Source: Streptomyces sp. A1136
GTDB lineage: Bacteria > Actinomycetota > Actinomycetes > Streptomycetales > Streptomycetaceae
Assembly (NCBI RefSeq): GCF_004795055.1
Contig: NZ_SSBJ01000027.1
Location: 1 to 64,000 of the forward strand
Length of the DNA: 64,000 nt
Reading direction: 5' to 3'
Shown: in pieces, positions 26,891-35,989 of the stretch
Layout: every line of letters begins with the position of its first letter
How positions within the stretch are numbered: the first letter of the stretch is position 1
Position numbers and translations under genes: made by a program
The notes under the pieces: generated by a model
What the model saw: the letters and a program-made list of their open reading frames with translations, nothing else
Told to the model about the DNA's origin: nothing
Databases searched by the model: none

Positions 26891-27060
26891 TCAGCTGCCG
26901 AACGGTGCGGCGTAGCGGACGGTTCCGCCGGGCAACGGATGGTCGGCGTCGAGGGTGAGGGCGTCGATCCACGCCCTGCGCGTCGGCGCGCAGGGCATCG
27001 ACGAGGTCGGCCTCGTACCCGTGCTCGACTTCTGGGCGCCCGCCGTGAACAGCCTCACCA
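26891..27060 (-). pseudogene. GNAT acetyltransferase remnant
   Basis: The minus strand carries VEHGYEADLVDALRADAQ in one frame, the usual beginning of a GNAT subgroup (EADLVDALR). A piece WIDALTLDADHPLPGGTVRY followed by AAPFGS then stop at 26891 is in the next frame and resembles the usual C-terminus of the same subgroup (PGGTVRYP.AFG). The ~100-residue acetyl-CoA-binding core between is absent. The internal-deletion reading is an inference. Confidence 0.4.
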
Positions 27061-27118
27061 CGCGGGCCTCTCGGCATAGGACGAGGACAGGCTCGGGGCC
27101 GGGCCTCCGCGGGCCACG

Positions 27119-27556
27119 TCAGGTCCGGGATTGCGCCAGGATCTTTCCTGCGGACTGTCCGTCGGGGGTGAGGTACCGGGAGTACTGAGCCCGTTCTTCC
27201 GGGGTGATGGCCGCGCGGTTGCCGGTGGAGTCGAAGCGGATGACGCGCGATCGGACCGTGGCATGCGTGCCGTGTTCGGAGGTGATCCGGGTGAGGAGCG
27301 TCAGGCTGGCCCGGCCGACCTTCTCGGCTTGCAGGGACAGTACGACCTCGGCAGTCGTCCAGGGCAGCGGCATGGTGAAACTCGCCTGTAGGTCCGCCAC
27401 ACCCCAATAGCTCCGGACACCGTGCTCCTCCTGAAGGGCCCACGCCAACTCGACCGCGGTGTCCTCGGCATACCGGATCATCGACAGGTTGTGCACGTTC
27501 CCGTAGACGTCGGCGTCGCTCATCCTGATGCGCCGACGGGTCGTGAAAGATTCCAT
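27119..27556 (-). CDS. Acyl-CoA thioesterase, 4-hydroxybenzoyl-CoA type
   Basis: This 145-residue hot-dog-fold protein has the opening RRRIRMSDADVYGNVHNLSM, with the active-site Asp (DADVYGNVHN) that replaces the common DxDxxGHVNN. It continues with the helix IRYAEDTAVELAWAL and the strands ASFTMPLPWTTAEVVLSLQA. It hydrolyses acyl-CoA thioesters. The ATG at 27556 has AGGA. It converges on the enoyl-CoA hydratase with the GNAT scar in between; a shared acyl-CoA role is possible but unproven. Confidence 0.85.
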   Translation of the reverse strand: MESFTTRRRIRMSDADVYGNVHNLSMIRYAEDTAVELAWALQEEHGVRSYWGVADLQASFTMPLPWTTAEVVLSLQAEKVGRASLTLLTRITSEHGTHATVRSRVIRFDSTGNRAAITPEERAQYSRYLTPDGQSAGKILAQSRT

Positions 27557-27964
27557 TGGTGTCCTGCTCCCCGGATCGGTCCCACGAAGGGTTGGAGACG
27601 GTCAACAGCAAGGTATGAGGGGGGCTGCGAGAAGCCGTTGGCGATCTTGTCTACCAGAGCACGGGGACCCTTCCCCCTCCCGCCTCACGCTGCCGGGCGG
27701 GACCTTCACCAGGAATGGTGAATGTGCGGCCCGCCTGTTCGGAGGTGCGAAGACCCCGGCACCCAGCCGCCCCCGGATGGGAGGCCATCCGGGGCGTGTC
27801 CTGGACGGTCGCTGATCGTTTGGCGATCGTCACCCGCCGGCGAACGCCGAAGGCCCGCGCCGCCCGGCGTGTCCGAGCCATCGAGTTCGAGCGGAGACGT
27901 CGGCCCGGCGGCGTTACACCTCTTCGTCGTCAGAGGCCGGTTGACGGATGGAGGTGTAGGGGCA
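27557..27964. other. Divergent promoter region, no gene
   Basis: Non-coding gap between the thioesterase (leftward) and the MFS gene (rightward). The MFS ribosome site GGAGGTG lies at its right end. The long open frame running into the MFS gene from about 27722 is Arg/Pro/Ser-rich and is not taken as coding. Confidence 0.4.
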
Positions 27965-29269
27965 ATGGGGCGTTCGGCCTGGTCGGCGTGCGCGGTCACA
28001 GGTTCAGCCGTGTTCCTTTGCGGACTCGATCACCTCGTGCTGCTTACCGCGCTCACCGCGATCCGCTCCGATCTGGGCCGGGACGCCGACGCGGCGGCGG
28101 CCGGTTGGTTCGTCAACGCCTACCTCCTACCCGTCGCCGTCCTGCCTCCGCTGGTCACCCGGTCGGTCCGGCGCTCAGGGCAGTTGCGTCTGTTCACCGC
28201 CGCGCTCGTGGTCTTCACCGCGGGTTCCGCGGCTGCCGCCTGCTCGGGTACCGCAGGCCATCTGGTCCTCGCCCGCATGGTGCAGGGAGTGGGCGCTGCG
28301 GCGATCCTGCCCTTGAGCCTCACCCTCGTCACGGCTGCCGTCCCCGCAGGCCGTCGGCCCGAACTGCTGGGCGTGTGGGGGGCCTTGGGCGGGCTGGCTG
28401 TTGCGGTCGGCCCCTTGGTGGGAGGCGCCGTCGTGCAGTGGGGCGGATGGCCGTACGTGTTCTGGGTCAACGTGCCCCTGGGTTGTCTCCTGGCCGTCGC
28501 GGCGCGGGTCTCCCTACGGGAGCCGCCCGTAGGCGCTGCCGCGGACCTGGCAGCCGCCGGGCCCCGCCCGGCCGGAGCGAGACGAGCGGCGGTCCGGCGG
28601 CTGCGTGCCCGTAAAGGTGTCCTGGCAGTGCACGCCTGCGGGTTCCTGATGCACGCCGCCGTCTTCGGGACGGTGTTCTGGCTGGCCCAGTTCCCCCAGG
28701 CGGTCCAGGGCTACAGTCCGTGGGAGGCGGGACTCAGGATCCTTCCGTGGACGGCCATGCCCCTGATGGTGGCCCCGGCGGCGGGGCTGACGATGGCGCG
28801 TACGGGTGCGCGCCCCGTGCTCGTGGCCGGCTTCCTGCTGACCGGGGCGAGCTCGGCCTGGTTCGCGACGGTGCTCACTGCGCACACCACGTACGCCATG
28901 CAGCTACCCGGCCTGGTCGCCGGGGGGACGGGGATGGCACTCTTTTTCACCGCCGCCCCGGAGGCCCTTGTTGCGAGCGTGCCCGGCCGGTGTGTGGCCG
29001 CCGTGTCGGGAATCAACAGCTCAGTGAGGGAGATCGGAGCCCTGATCGGGGTCGCCGCGTCCGGCGTACTGTTCGCCCGGCACGGCTCGACCCTGGACCC
29101 GGTCCTGTTCACGGACGGTCTCACCGCTGTCCTTTGGGGCAGTGCGGCCACCGCCGTACTCGGGCTCCTCACCGCAACCGCGACCGGCCCCTACGCCCGC
29201 TCCGCCGGCCGAGCGTCTTCCGGCGTCCACGGCTCGGCCGTGCCCGCGCGGTCGGAGGCGACGAACTGA
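27965..29269 (+). CDS. MFS transporter, multidrug type
   Basis: This 434-residue protein has about twelve hydrophobic helices. Typical motifs are visible: GLDHLVLLTALTAIRSDLGR in helix 1, as in DHA drug exporters (usually LD.TIVNVALP), and LVLARMVQGVGAAAILPLSL (motif B/C region). LLGVWGALGGLAVAVGPLVG follows (motif C, antiporter GP). It should export small molecules by proton antiport. The ATG at 27965 follows GGAGGTG at nine bases. It converges on the glycosyltransferase gene. The substrate is unknown. Confidence 0.88.
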   Translation: MGRSAWSACAVTGSAVFLCGLDHLVLLTALTAIRSDLGRDADAAAAGWFVNAYLLPVAVLPPLVTRSVRRSGQLRLFTAALVVFTAGSAAAACSGTAGHLVLARMVQGVGAAAILPLSLTLVTAAVPAGRRPELLGVWGALGGLAVAVGPLVGGAVVQWGGWPYVFWVNVPLGCLLAVAARVSLREPPVGAAADLAAAGPRPAGARRAAVRRLRARKGVLAVHACGFLMHAAVFGTVFWLAQFPQAVQGYSPWEAGLRILPWTAMPLMVAPAAGLTMARTGARPVLVAGFLLTGASSAWFATVLTAHTTYAMQLPGLVAGGTGMALFFTAAPEALVASVPGRCVAAVSGINSSVREIGALIGVAASGVLFARHGSTLDPVLFTDGLTAVLWGSAATAVLGLLTATATGPYARSAGRASSGVHGSAVPARSEATN

Positions 29270-29430
29270 GCCCCGCCGGCGAAGCGGCATGCGGCCCTGT
29301 CGACGCCGCGCCGGATGCCGGGTCACGGCCGCCGGCTCCCGCCGCCAAGGGCGTCCCCCGTTGCCCGGGGCGCCCATCGCGGGCGGCGCGGGCGCCCCGG
29401 GTCGGCGAAATCCTCTCGGAGGGTTCTGTT

Positions 29431-30627
29431 TCAGGCGGCGAAGCCCGGTGTATCCGCCAGGATTTTCTCGACCACGTCAGCCGCGGCTGCCGCACCGCCG
29501 GCCGCGCTGATCTCCTGCCGCAGCCGCGCGACCGCAGAGGCTACCCTCCGGTCGTCCACGAGCGTACGTACCGCTTCCCGCAGCGCCTCGGCCGTGGCCC
29601 GTTCCCGCGGCAAGTGGCGGCCGACGCCCAGCGCTTCGACCTGTCCGGCGTTGACCCGCTGCTCGGCCATCTGCGGCACGACGACGACAGGCACCCCGAG
29701 CGAGAACGCCTCCATCAGGCTACCCATGCCACCGTGCGTGACGAACACCGATGCGGCGGCGAGTACATCGAGCTGCGGCACGCTCGCGTGCACCTCGAAC
29801 CCGTCTGCCACCGGGCCGATTCCAGCCGCGGCCGGCTCGACGCCCACGCTCATCACCACGTGCCACCCCGAGCCCTCGAAAGCCTCCATGCACGACCGGT
29901 AGAACTCCGGGCGCCGGTTGAACTGGGAGCCCAGCGATACGTACAGCACGGGCTTGCCGTCCTCCGGCCGCTGCCAGCGCCCCTGGAAGGCCCGGTCACA
30001 GATCGCCGGCCCCACCCACCACGCCTCGCCGGCCTTCACCGTCTCCGGACGCCGTTGGAACGACCGGGGGAAGAACGCGACCGTCCTCGGCGGAGCCAAG
30101 GTCAGCGCGTGGACCCCTCCCGACACACCGAACTCCTCCAGCGCGCCGGCGAGCTCCGGGAATCCGGGGATCTGAGCGATGTCCTCAAGTCCGAAGAACT
30201 CCCGCACCGCACCGTCGTAGGGGATGTGCGTCGGAGCCAGCTGAACGGCGGGCACCCCCCAGCGGGCCGCGAGCAGCGGACCCGCCCACGCGTACACGTC
30301 CGACAGCACCACGTCGGGCACATCGGTACCGAATGCCGCCTCCAGCTGAGGCAGTGCGGCGACGTTGACGACGACCGCCTGGGTCACTCCCACGACCATG
30401 TCCTCGGGTGCCTCACCCGACTCGGGCGCCTCGTAGAGAACAGGATTCGCCCCCACCGCCCGTACGTCGTCGGCGAACTCCGCGGTCACCGCGTAACTCA
30501 CCCGGTGACCGCGGCTCACCAGCTCACGCACGACAGCGAGGGTCGGGATCACATGCCCGGCCATCGGCACATTGAACACGGCCACATGACGCACTCGCTG
30601 CGAACCCACGGCAGGAACACCCAGCAT
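29431..30627 (-). CDS. Macrolide-type UDP-glycosyltransferase (MGT family)
   Basis: This 398-residue GT-B enzyme of family GT1 has the N-terminal acceptor motif FNVPMAGHVIPTLAVVRELV and a linker. The C-terminal donor motif begins PVLYVSLGSQFNRRPEFY, then HASVPQLDVLAAASVFVTHG, then GMGSLMEAFSLGVPVVVVPQ, then MAEQRVNAGQVEALGVG. The HGGMGS...P..AEQ set binds UDP-sugar. This subgroup (OleD/MgtA-like) transfers glucose to macrolides and other phenolics, often giving resistance. Start at ATG 30627; a GTG six bases upstream is an alternative. It converges on the MFS gene. Confidence 0.9.
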   Translation of the reverse strand: MLGVPAVGSQRVRHVAVFNVPMAGHVIPTLAVVRELVSRGHRVSYAVTAEFADDVRAVGANPVLYEAPESGEAPEDMVVGVTQAVVVNVAALPQLEAAFGTDVPDVVLSDVYAWAGPLLAARWGVPAVQLAPTHIPYDGAVREFFGLEDIAQIPGFPELAGALEEFGVSGGVHALTLAPPRTVAFFPRSFQRRPETVKAGEAWWVGPAICDRAFQGRWQRPEDGKPVLYVSLGSQFNRRPEFYRSCMEAFEGSGWHVVMSVGVEPAAAGIGPVADGFEVHASVPQLDVLAAASVFVTHGGMGSLMEAFSLGVPVVVVPQMAEQRVNAGQVEALGVGRHLPRERATAEALREAVRTLVDDRRVASAVARLRQEISAAGGAAAAADVVEKILADTPGFAA

Positions 30628-30938
30628 GAACACCACTCCAGCTTCCACGGTGCGGCGCGGCCGCCGCCCAAGATCGATACCGTGCCTCCCCCAACGGCAC
30701 GCCCCGGCGCGAGGACACCGCCGCCCGCGGGATTTCACCGCTGCGTGAACTCGGGCGAATTCCGCTTACCGGGGCGCCCCCCTGAAGATCAACACAACCC
30801 TTCCAAGCGACGCCCACGCAGGTCTGTCACGCGCGTTCCCACCGGACAGGGCCGAATGGATGCACACCGGCACCGGCCCTGGGCGAAGTGCCGTGGTCGG
30901 CCGCGTTGAGCACATCCGCGACGGGCAGGTGGCGGGCG
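30628..30938. other. Intergenic stretch, no supported gene
   Basis: Lies between the start of the glycosyltransferase gene and the end of the SDR gene, both leftward. Only composition-driven open frames are seen. It should contain the glycosyltransferase promoter. Confidence 0.35.
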
Positions 30939-31889
30939 CTAGGCGAGAACGGCATCGAGGTCGAGGCCGGTCAGACCACAGCTTGCCACCCACAACCGGG
31001 CCGCGATCGAGGTGTCGGCGAGGTGGCTCCACACCGGTTCGCCCCGCGGCTCGCCGCGCAGGCCGAAGAAGCTCGGTCCCCACAGCGAGCCTCCTCGCAC
31101 AGCCGGGTCGAGCACGGCCCGTACAGCGGGCCACGCGCCGGCGTCCTTGCCTTGTACGACGAGGGCCGCGGGTGCCGCTTTCAGCCGTGCGCCGGGCGTT
31201 CGCACATGCAGTGGCGGTCGTGACGGGGTGAGAGAGTCCAGCGCGCCGCCCGGATGGGCCACCACGCTGACCACCCTGCTGCCCGCGACGCGCAGTCGTC
31301 GGTCGAGTTCGACGCCGAAGTACATCTGCGCCAGCTTGGAGCGTCCGTAGGTGCGCTTGGGCCGGTAGTCCTTCCGGGACTGCAGGTCGTCCAGGTCGAG
31401 CCGCTCGGACTTGGCCGCGAAGCTGCCCATGGTCACGATGCGGGCCGTGGGCGCGGCCGACAGCAGCGGCATGAGCCGCTGGGTCAACGCGAAGTGCCCC
31501 AGGTGGTTCGTACCGAACATGAGCTCGTGACCGTCCGCGGTGGCCCTACGCGGTGGGTGGTCGAGCGCGACGCCGGCGTTGAGGACCACCGCGTCGAGGC
31601 GTTCCACTCCCAGTGCTTCCACCGTCGTTTCGAGCGACGACAGGTCGGCGAGGTCCATCCGCACGGCCCGCACGCGGGCACCTGCGACACGCGCACGGAT
31701 CGAGGCCATCGCGGCCTCGGCCTTCGCGGGACTTCGGCTGCCCAGAACCACGGCGGCCCCGGTTGCCGACAACTGCTCAGCGACGAAGTACCCGATGCCG
31801 GCGTTGCCGCCGGTGACCAGGAAGACGCCGCCATCGGCACGCGGCAGCCGGTGGACATCCCAGGGCGGAGTGGAGGACGTGGACCGCAT
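30939..31889 (-). CDS. Short-chain dehydrogenase/reductase
   Basis: This 316-residue SDR has the NAD(P) motif TGGNAGIGYFVAEQL, DLADLSSLETTVEAL, NAGV and the active-site YGRSK (Tyr-x-x-x-Lys) with an upstream Ser in TMGSF. The length and extended C-terminus fit the retinol-dehydrogenase/WWOX-like group. The ATG at 31889 has AGGGGAG about nine bases away. It is divergent from the DHFR-like gene at 32064. Substrate unknown. Confidence 0.88.
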   Translation of the reverse strand: MRSTSSTPPWDVHRLPRADGGVFLVTGGNAGIGYFVAEQLSATGAAVVLGSRSPAKAEAAMASIRARVAGARVRAVRMDLADLSSLETTVEALGVERLDAVVLNAGVALDHPPRRATADGHELMFGTNHLGHFALTQRLMPLLSAAPTARIVTMGSFAAKSERLDLDDLQSRKDYRPKRTYGRSKLAQMYFGVELDRRLRVAGSRVVSVVAHPGGALDSLTPSRPPLHVRTPGARLKAAPAALVVQGKDAGAWPAVRAVLDPAVRGGSLWGPSFFGLRGEPRGEPVWSHLADTSIAARLWVASCGLTGLDLDAVLA

Positions 31890-32063
31890 GGCGAAGGGCT
31901 CCCCTGCTGGTGAAGGCCGTACGGCCGCCCTAATGGGCGACCCGGCACCCATGCTTCCAACGGCCACCGACACATCGTCCACAGATCACCGACACCGCGA
32001 GGAACGGCCCGCTGGGGGCATCGACGGTCGTACTGTCGAACCCGTCACCAAGGAGGACTTCTG

Positions 32064-32630
32064 ATGCGCGACGTGACCTATTCGATGGGCGTCTCACTGG
32101 ACGGCTACATCGTCGGGCCGGACGGCGGCTTCGACTGGACGGCTCCGGACGAGGAGGTCTTCCGCTTCGCCACCGACGAGGTGCGAGGGGTCGGCGTCCA
32201 CCTGCTGGGACGACGGCTGTACGAGACGATGCTGTACTGGGAGACCGCCGAACAGGATCCATCGCTCGGCTTCTCGACGCTCGAATTCGCCGCGATCTGG
32301 AAACTGCTCCCCAAGGTGGTGTTCTCCACCACGCTGTCGGCGGTCCAGGGCAATGCGCGCCTGGCGTCCGGCGGCCTGACCGAGGAGATCGAGCGGTTGC
32401 GAGCGGAGCCGGGAGACGGTGACGTCGCGATCGGCGGCGCGACTCTCGCCGCCGAGGCGGCCGCGGCGGGCCTGATCGACGAGTACCGTCCCAGGATCTA
32501 TCCGGTGCTGGTCGGCGGTGGCATCCCGTTCTTCCCCCGGCACGAGCGGCGGGTGGATCTCGCACTCGTCGAGACCCACACCTTCAGCTCGGGTGTCGTA
32601 CACCTCCGCTACCGCGTGACGCGCCGGTGA
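32064..32630 (+). CDS. Dihydrofolate reductase family protein (RibD C-terminal type)
   Basis: This 188-residue protein starts MRDVTYSMGVSLDGYIVGPD, then GVHLLGRRLYETMLYW, then a glycine-rich nucleotide loop DVAIGGATLAAEAAAAGLID, then EYRPRIYPVLVGGGIPFF. This is the RibD-C/DHFR-like group of small NADPH reductases. It is not the true folate enzyme. A strong AAGGAGG site precedes the ATG. It is divergent from the SDR gene and ends at a two-way terminator. Confidence 0.9.
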   Translation: MRDVTYSMGVSLDGYIVGPDGGFDWTAPDEEVFRFATDEVRGVGVHLLGRRLYETMLYWETAEQDPSLGFSTLEFAAIWKLLPKVVFSTTLSAVQGNARLASGGLTEEIERLRAEPGDGDVAIGGATLAAEAAAAGLIDEYRPRIYPVLVGGGIPFFPRHERRVDLALVETHTFSSGVVHLRYRVTRR

Positions 32631-32655
32631 CGTGACCGCGTAGGTTCGCCGGGTT

Positions 32656-32681
32656 GGGGCATCCGCCGGCGCGGACGCCCC
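32656..32681. terminator. Two-way hairpin terminator
   Basis: GGGGCATCCGC (32656-32666) pairs with GCGGACGCCCC (32671-32681), 10 of 11 bases, around a 4-base CGGC loop. It sits between the convergent DHFR-like and cupin genes. Confidence 0.7.
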
Positions 32682-32714
32682 TCAAGGCCGTGGCCTGACG
32701 CCACACCCCGCGTG

Positions 32715-33086
32715 TCAGCAGAGGATCTCGGCCGCCTTGGTCATCGGCCCCCCTGCGCCACCGGTGTTGATCGTTCCCGCCGGTTCGAACAACAGGATCG
32801 CGGTCTCCTCGTCTGCCACGGGGCAGTGCTCGACCCCGAGGGGTACCACGAACAACTCGCCGGGCTCCAAGACCACATCGGCATCCCTGAGCCGGATCGT
32901 GAGCCGCCCGCTGATGACCAGGAACAGTTCATCGGTGTCCTCGTGAGTGTGCCAGACGAATTCCCCCTTCAGTTTGGCCAGCTTGACCTCGTAGTCGTTG
33001 AGCACAGCCACTTTCTTCTGCGACCACAACTCGCCGAACTGCGACAGCTTGTCGGCGATGTTGACGGGAACAGCAGAGTTGGACAT
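32715..33086 (-). CDS. Cupin domain-containing protein
   Basis: This 123-residue single-domain cupin has motif 1 WHTHEDTDELFLVISGRLTI (metal-binding His/His/Glu at WHTH..DE) and motif 2 LEPGELFVVPLGVEHCPVAD. The two motifs bind one metal ion. It may be an isomerase, dioxygenase or ligand-binding protein. The ATG at 33086 follows GAGGA. It is divergent from the AraC gene at 33181 (94-bp gap) and is likely its target. Confidence 0.88.
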   Translation of the reverse strand: MSNSAVPVNIADKLSQFGELWSQKKVAVLNDYEVKLAKLKGEFVWHTHEDTDELFLVISGRLTIRLRDADVVLEPGELFVVPLGVEHCPVADEETAILLFEPAGTINTGGAGGPMTKAAEILC

Positions 33087-33180
33087 ACGGCATCATTCCT
33101 CAAGGTGGTCAACTCAGGCCCTCCGGCCCGCGTCACAAGCCTGCCGCGCTCGCACTTCGCCGTTCTTGTACGTTCCTGGC

Positions 33181-34011
33181 ATGACCGGAGACCAACCCCG
33201 CACGTCCATCAGCGCCTGGAGGCCGTCAGTCCCAGGGATCGCCGAGGTCTTCCACGCACACTTCACCGACCACGTGTACCCGACCCACACCCACGACACG
33301 TGGGACCTGATGATCCTCGACGACGGCTCGGTCGACTTCGCACTCGACCGCCGCCGCCACGCGGCGAGCGGCACCGCCGGCGTCCTCCTGCTGCCACCCG
33401 GCGTCCCCCACGACGGTCGGACCGTCACAGCATCCGGCTTCCGCAAGCGCAACCTCTACCTCGACGACTCCGTACTCCCGCAGCGTTGGGCCGGTCGTGC
33501 GGCCGACGCCCCAGTCATCAACGACGGGCTGCTGCGCCATCGGATCCACCAACTGCACGCCACTCTCGCCCCTACCGGAGACGGCTTCGAAGCCGAATCC
33601 CGCCTCTCGTTCATCCGTGAACGGCTGCACTCCCACCTCGACGCGCTCCAGCCCCGCACACCGGGGCACGAGGCAAACCGGCTCGCCGCCGAGCTGCGGG
33701 AACTACTGGACTCACGGATATACGCCGGCCTGTCCCTGCGCGAGGCCGCCGCCATCTTGCATGCCCACCCCACACACCTGATCCGCTGCTTCAAGCAGAC
33801 ATACGGCCTGCCGCCACACAGCTACCTCATCGGCAAGCGCATCGATCGGGCACGGCGACTTCTACTCGACGGCCACCGGCCCGCCGAGGTCGCCGCAACC
33901 GTGGGATTCCACGACCAAGCCCACCTGAACCGACACTTCACACGCCACGTGGGCACTACACCCGCGCGTTACAAGCGCACTCCCAGCGGCTCTGTCGCGA
34001 CTTCTCCCTGA
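33181..34011 (+). CDS. AraC-family regulator
   Basis: The product has 276 residues. The N-terminal cupin-like sensor begins IAEVFHAHFTDHVYPTHTHD and WDLMILDDGSVDFALDRRRH. The C-terminal HTH pair is LSLREAAAILHAHPTHLIRC and FKQTYGLPPHSYLIGKRIDR, then VAATVGFHDQAHLNRHFTRH and VGTTPARYKRT. The ATG at 33181 precedes the sensor domain. Divergent from the cupin gene, and likely to regulate it. Effector unknown. Confidence 0.88.
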   Translation: MTGDQPRTSISAWRPSVPGIAEVFHAHFTDHVYPTHTHDTWDLMILDDGSVDFALDRRRHAASGTAGVLLLPPGVPHDGRTVTASGFRKRNLYLDDSVLPQRWAGRAADAPVINDGLLRHRIHQLHATLAPTGDGFEAESRLSFIRERLHSHLDALQPRTPGHEANRLAAELRELLDSRIYAGLSLREAAAILHAHPTHLIRCFKQTYGLPPHSYLIGKRIDRARRLLLDGHRPAEVAATVGFHDQAHLNRHFTRHVGTTPARYKRTPSGSVATSP

Positions 34012-34427
34012 CCCCTGTGTCGGAGGCTCACACCCCATCGCCTCCGTAGCCCCTCCCGCCACGACAACCAACCCGGGGAACCCACCCGGTCAGAGTGCCG
34101 GCCGGCTCGTCCGGGACTGGGACGAGGTCCATCGAGGCTGTACCGGGCCGGACCGCCCCGTCGGATCCGTCGCCGACTGGTGGTGATCTCGCGACCACCT
34201 CGGACGCCCACTGGTCGGTCCCCCAGGGTCGGTCCCCCTGGTTCCCGGCCCACGAGATGGCCGGGAGAGGCCCGGGAGCCGGCCTGGGGACCGGCCGGTC
34301 CACCTGGTGGCGACCGCTCCACGTGCGGGCGTACGCGCCGCCCGGTAGCGTCGAACACGAGCGTTCCGGCCAAACCGCTGCGGCTCGGCCCGGCAGGGCC
34401 GCCGCCCTGTCGGCAGGGGAACGAGAC
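34012..34427. other. Promoter region of the peptidase operon
   Basis: Non-coding upstream region. A TAGCGT at 34346-34351 could be a -10 box for the operon beginning at 34428, although no clear -35 box is seen. The repeated GGTCGGTCCCC near 34215-34235 may be a short direct repeat of no known role. Confidence 0.35.
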
Positions 34428-35978
34428 ATGCCGAAGCACAACCTCCACGCGGCGGCTGCCGCGGCCGCCCTGGTCTGTCTGGCGGCATTCGGCCCCCTAC
34501 CGAGCAGCATCGCATCGCCATCTGCCCGGCCCGCGGGGTCTGCCACGGCCGACACGGCCCGGTTCGTCCCCGCCCCCTGTCCGAAACCGCCCGAGCCCAT
34601 CGAAGCGCTGAGTCACGCGCGGTGTGGCCTCCTCCAAGTCCCCGAGAACCGGTCCCGCCCCGGCGGCCGCACGATCAAGCTGGTCGTGGCGCGCATTCCG
34701 GCCGTCTCGGCGAAGCCCGCGAAGGACCCGGTGGTCTTCATGGCGGGCGGTCCCGGCGCCGATGCCATCGACGACATTCCCTTCCTCGTCGACTCCGGCT
34801 TGAACAAGGACCGCGAACTGATCGTCATGGCCCAGCGCGGCAACCTGTACGACCAGCCGAACCTCGCCTGCCCGGAGATCGATCGGTTCAACGCGCAGGC
34901 CGTGGGTCTGGGCTACGACGCACGGCAGGCGGAACAGCTCCTGCTGAAGGCGGTGAAGGCGTGCCGCAGTCGCCTGACGGCCGCAGGTGTCGACCTGAGC
35001 GCCTACAACACCACCGAGAACGCGGCCGACTTCGCCGACCTCCGCAAGGCGTTGGGCATCCCCCAGTGGAACGTCTACGGGTATTCCTACGGCAGCAACC
35101 TGGCCCTCACCTACCTGCGCCGACACCCCGAGGGAATCCGCGCGGTGGCGATCGACTCGATCACGCCTCCCGAGGTCGTCACCCTGCCGTGGACGTGGAG
35201 CAGCTCGGCCGAGGGAATCCGCAACATCTTCGCGGCGTGCGCGGCGCAGCCGGCCTGCAAGAACCGCTACCCGGACCTTCCCCACACGTTGGACGAGCAG
35301 GTGCGCAGGTTGGAGGCGCACCCCCTGACGCTGAACGTCACACCGCCGGGCGGAGGCAAGCCCGTCAAGACCGTCCTCGACGGGGGCGCGTTGTTGAACC
35401 TGATCGTCGCCTTCACCCCCCGCCCCAGGGACATCCCGGCCGCGCTGGAGGAACTCGCCCACGGAAACCCGCAGCGCTTCGCGCAGGCGCGCGCGGCAGG
35501 CTCGGTCCAGAAGGTCGGCGTGTTCGCACACGGCCTGACCAACTCGGTGGCGTGCGGCGAGTGGGCGCCCGGGTACTCGGAGTCCGACGTGCTGAAAGCC
35601 GGGCGCGACGCCTTCCCCGGATGGCCGGACACGGTCCTGGCGCAGGTGCCCCAACTCCCGTTCCAATACCCGGTGTGCGGGATCTGGGACGTTCCGGACC
35701 GCTCCTCCGTCCAGCGGGTCGCCACGGTCAGTTCGGTGCCGGCGCTCGTCATCTCCGGGACGTTCGACGCGAAGACCGGAGCGAGTTGGGCGAAGGACGT
35801 AGCCCGTGACCTGTCTGGTTCGACCACCGTACTGGTGCCTGGAATCGGCCACTGGGTGGTCCCGCAGTCGCCTTGCGCACAACACGTGTTGGCCTCGTTC
35901 CTCGCCCGCCCGACCGGACCCGACACCGGTTGCGTGGACGATCTCAAGCCCGAACCCTTCACGATCATCCCGAAGTAG
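34428..35978 (+). CDS. Secreted alpha/beta hydrolase, tripeptidyl-aminopeptidase-like
   Basis: The product has 516 residues. The first ~28 form a Sec signal peptide (HAAAAAAALVCLAAFGPLPS). The mature enzyme has the VFMAGGPGADAIDD oxyanion loop, nucleophile elbow GYSYGS with Ser220, and a C-terminal block with ISGTFDAKTG (acid) and GIGHWVVPQSPCAQ (His). This is the TAP-like/SlpD-SlpE group of extracellular proteases that release peptides from N-termini. The ATG at 34428 has CAGGGGA. It is the first of two tandem paralogues 11 bp apart. Confidence 0.88.
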   Translation: MPKHNLHAAAAAAALVCLAAFGPLPSSIASPSARPAGSATADTARFVPAPCPKPPEPIEALSHARCGLLQVPENRSRPGGRTIKLVVARIPAVSAKPAKDPVVFMAGGPGADAIDDIPFLVDSGLNKDRELIVMAQRGNLYDQPNLACPEIDRFNAQAVGLGYDARQAEQLLLKAVKACRSRLTAAGVDLSAYNTTENAADFADLRKALGIPQWNVYGYSYGSNLALTYLRRHPEGIRAVAIDSITPPEVVTLPWTWSSSAEGIRNIFAACAAQPACKNRYPDLPHTLDEQVRRLEAHPLTLNVTPPGGGKPVKTVLDGGALLNLIVAFTPRPRDIPAALEELAHGNPQRFAQARAAGSVQKVGVFAHGLTNSVACGEWAPGYSESDVLKAGRDAFPGWPDTVLAQVPQLPFQYPVCGIWDVPDRSSVQRVATVSSVPALVISGTFDAKTGASWAKDVARDLSGSTTVLVPGIGHWVVPQSPCAQHVLASFLARPTGPDTGCVDDLKPEPFTIIPK

Positions 35979-35989
35979 CCGGAGGGCAG

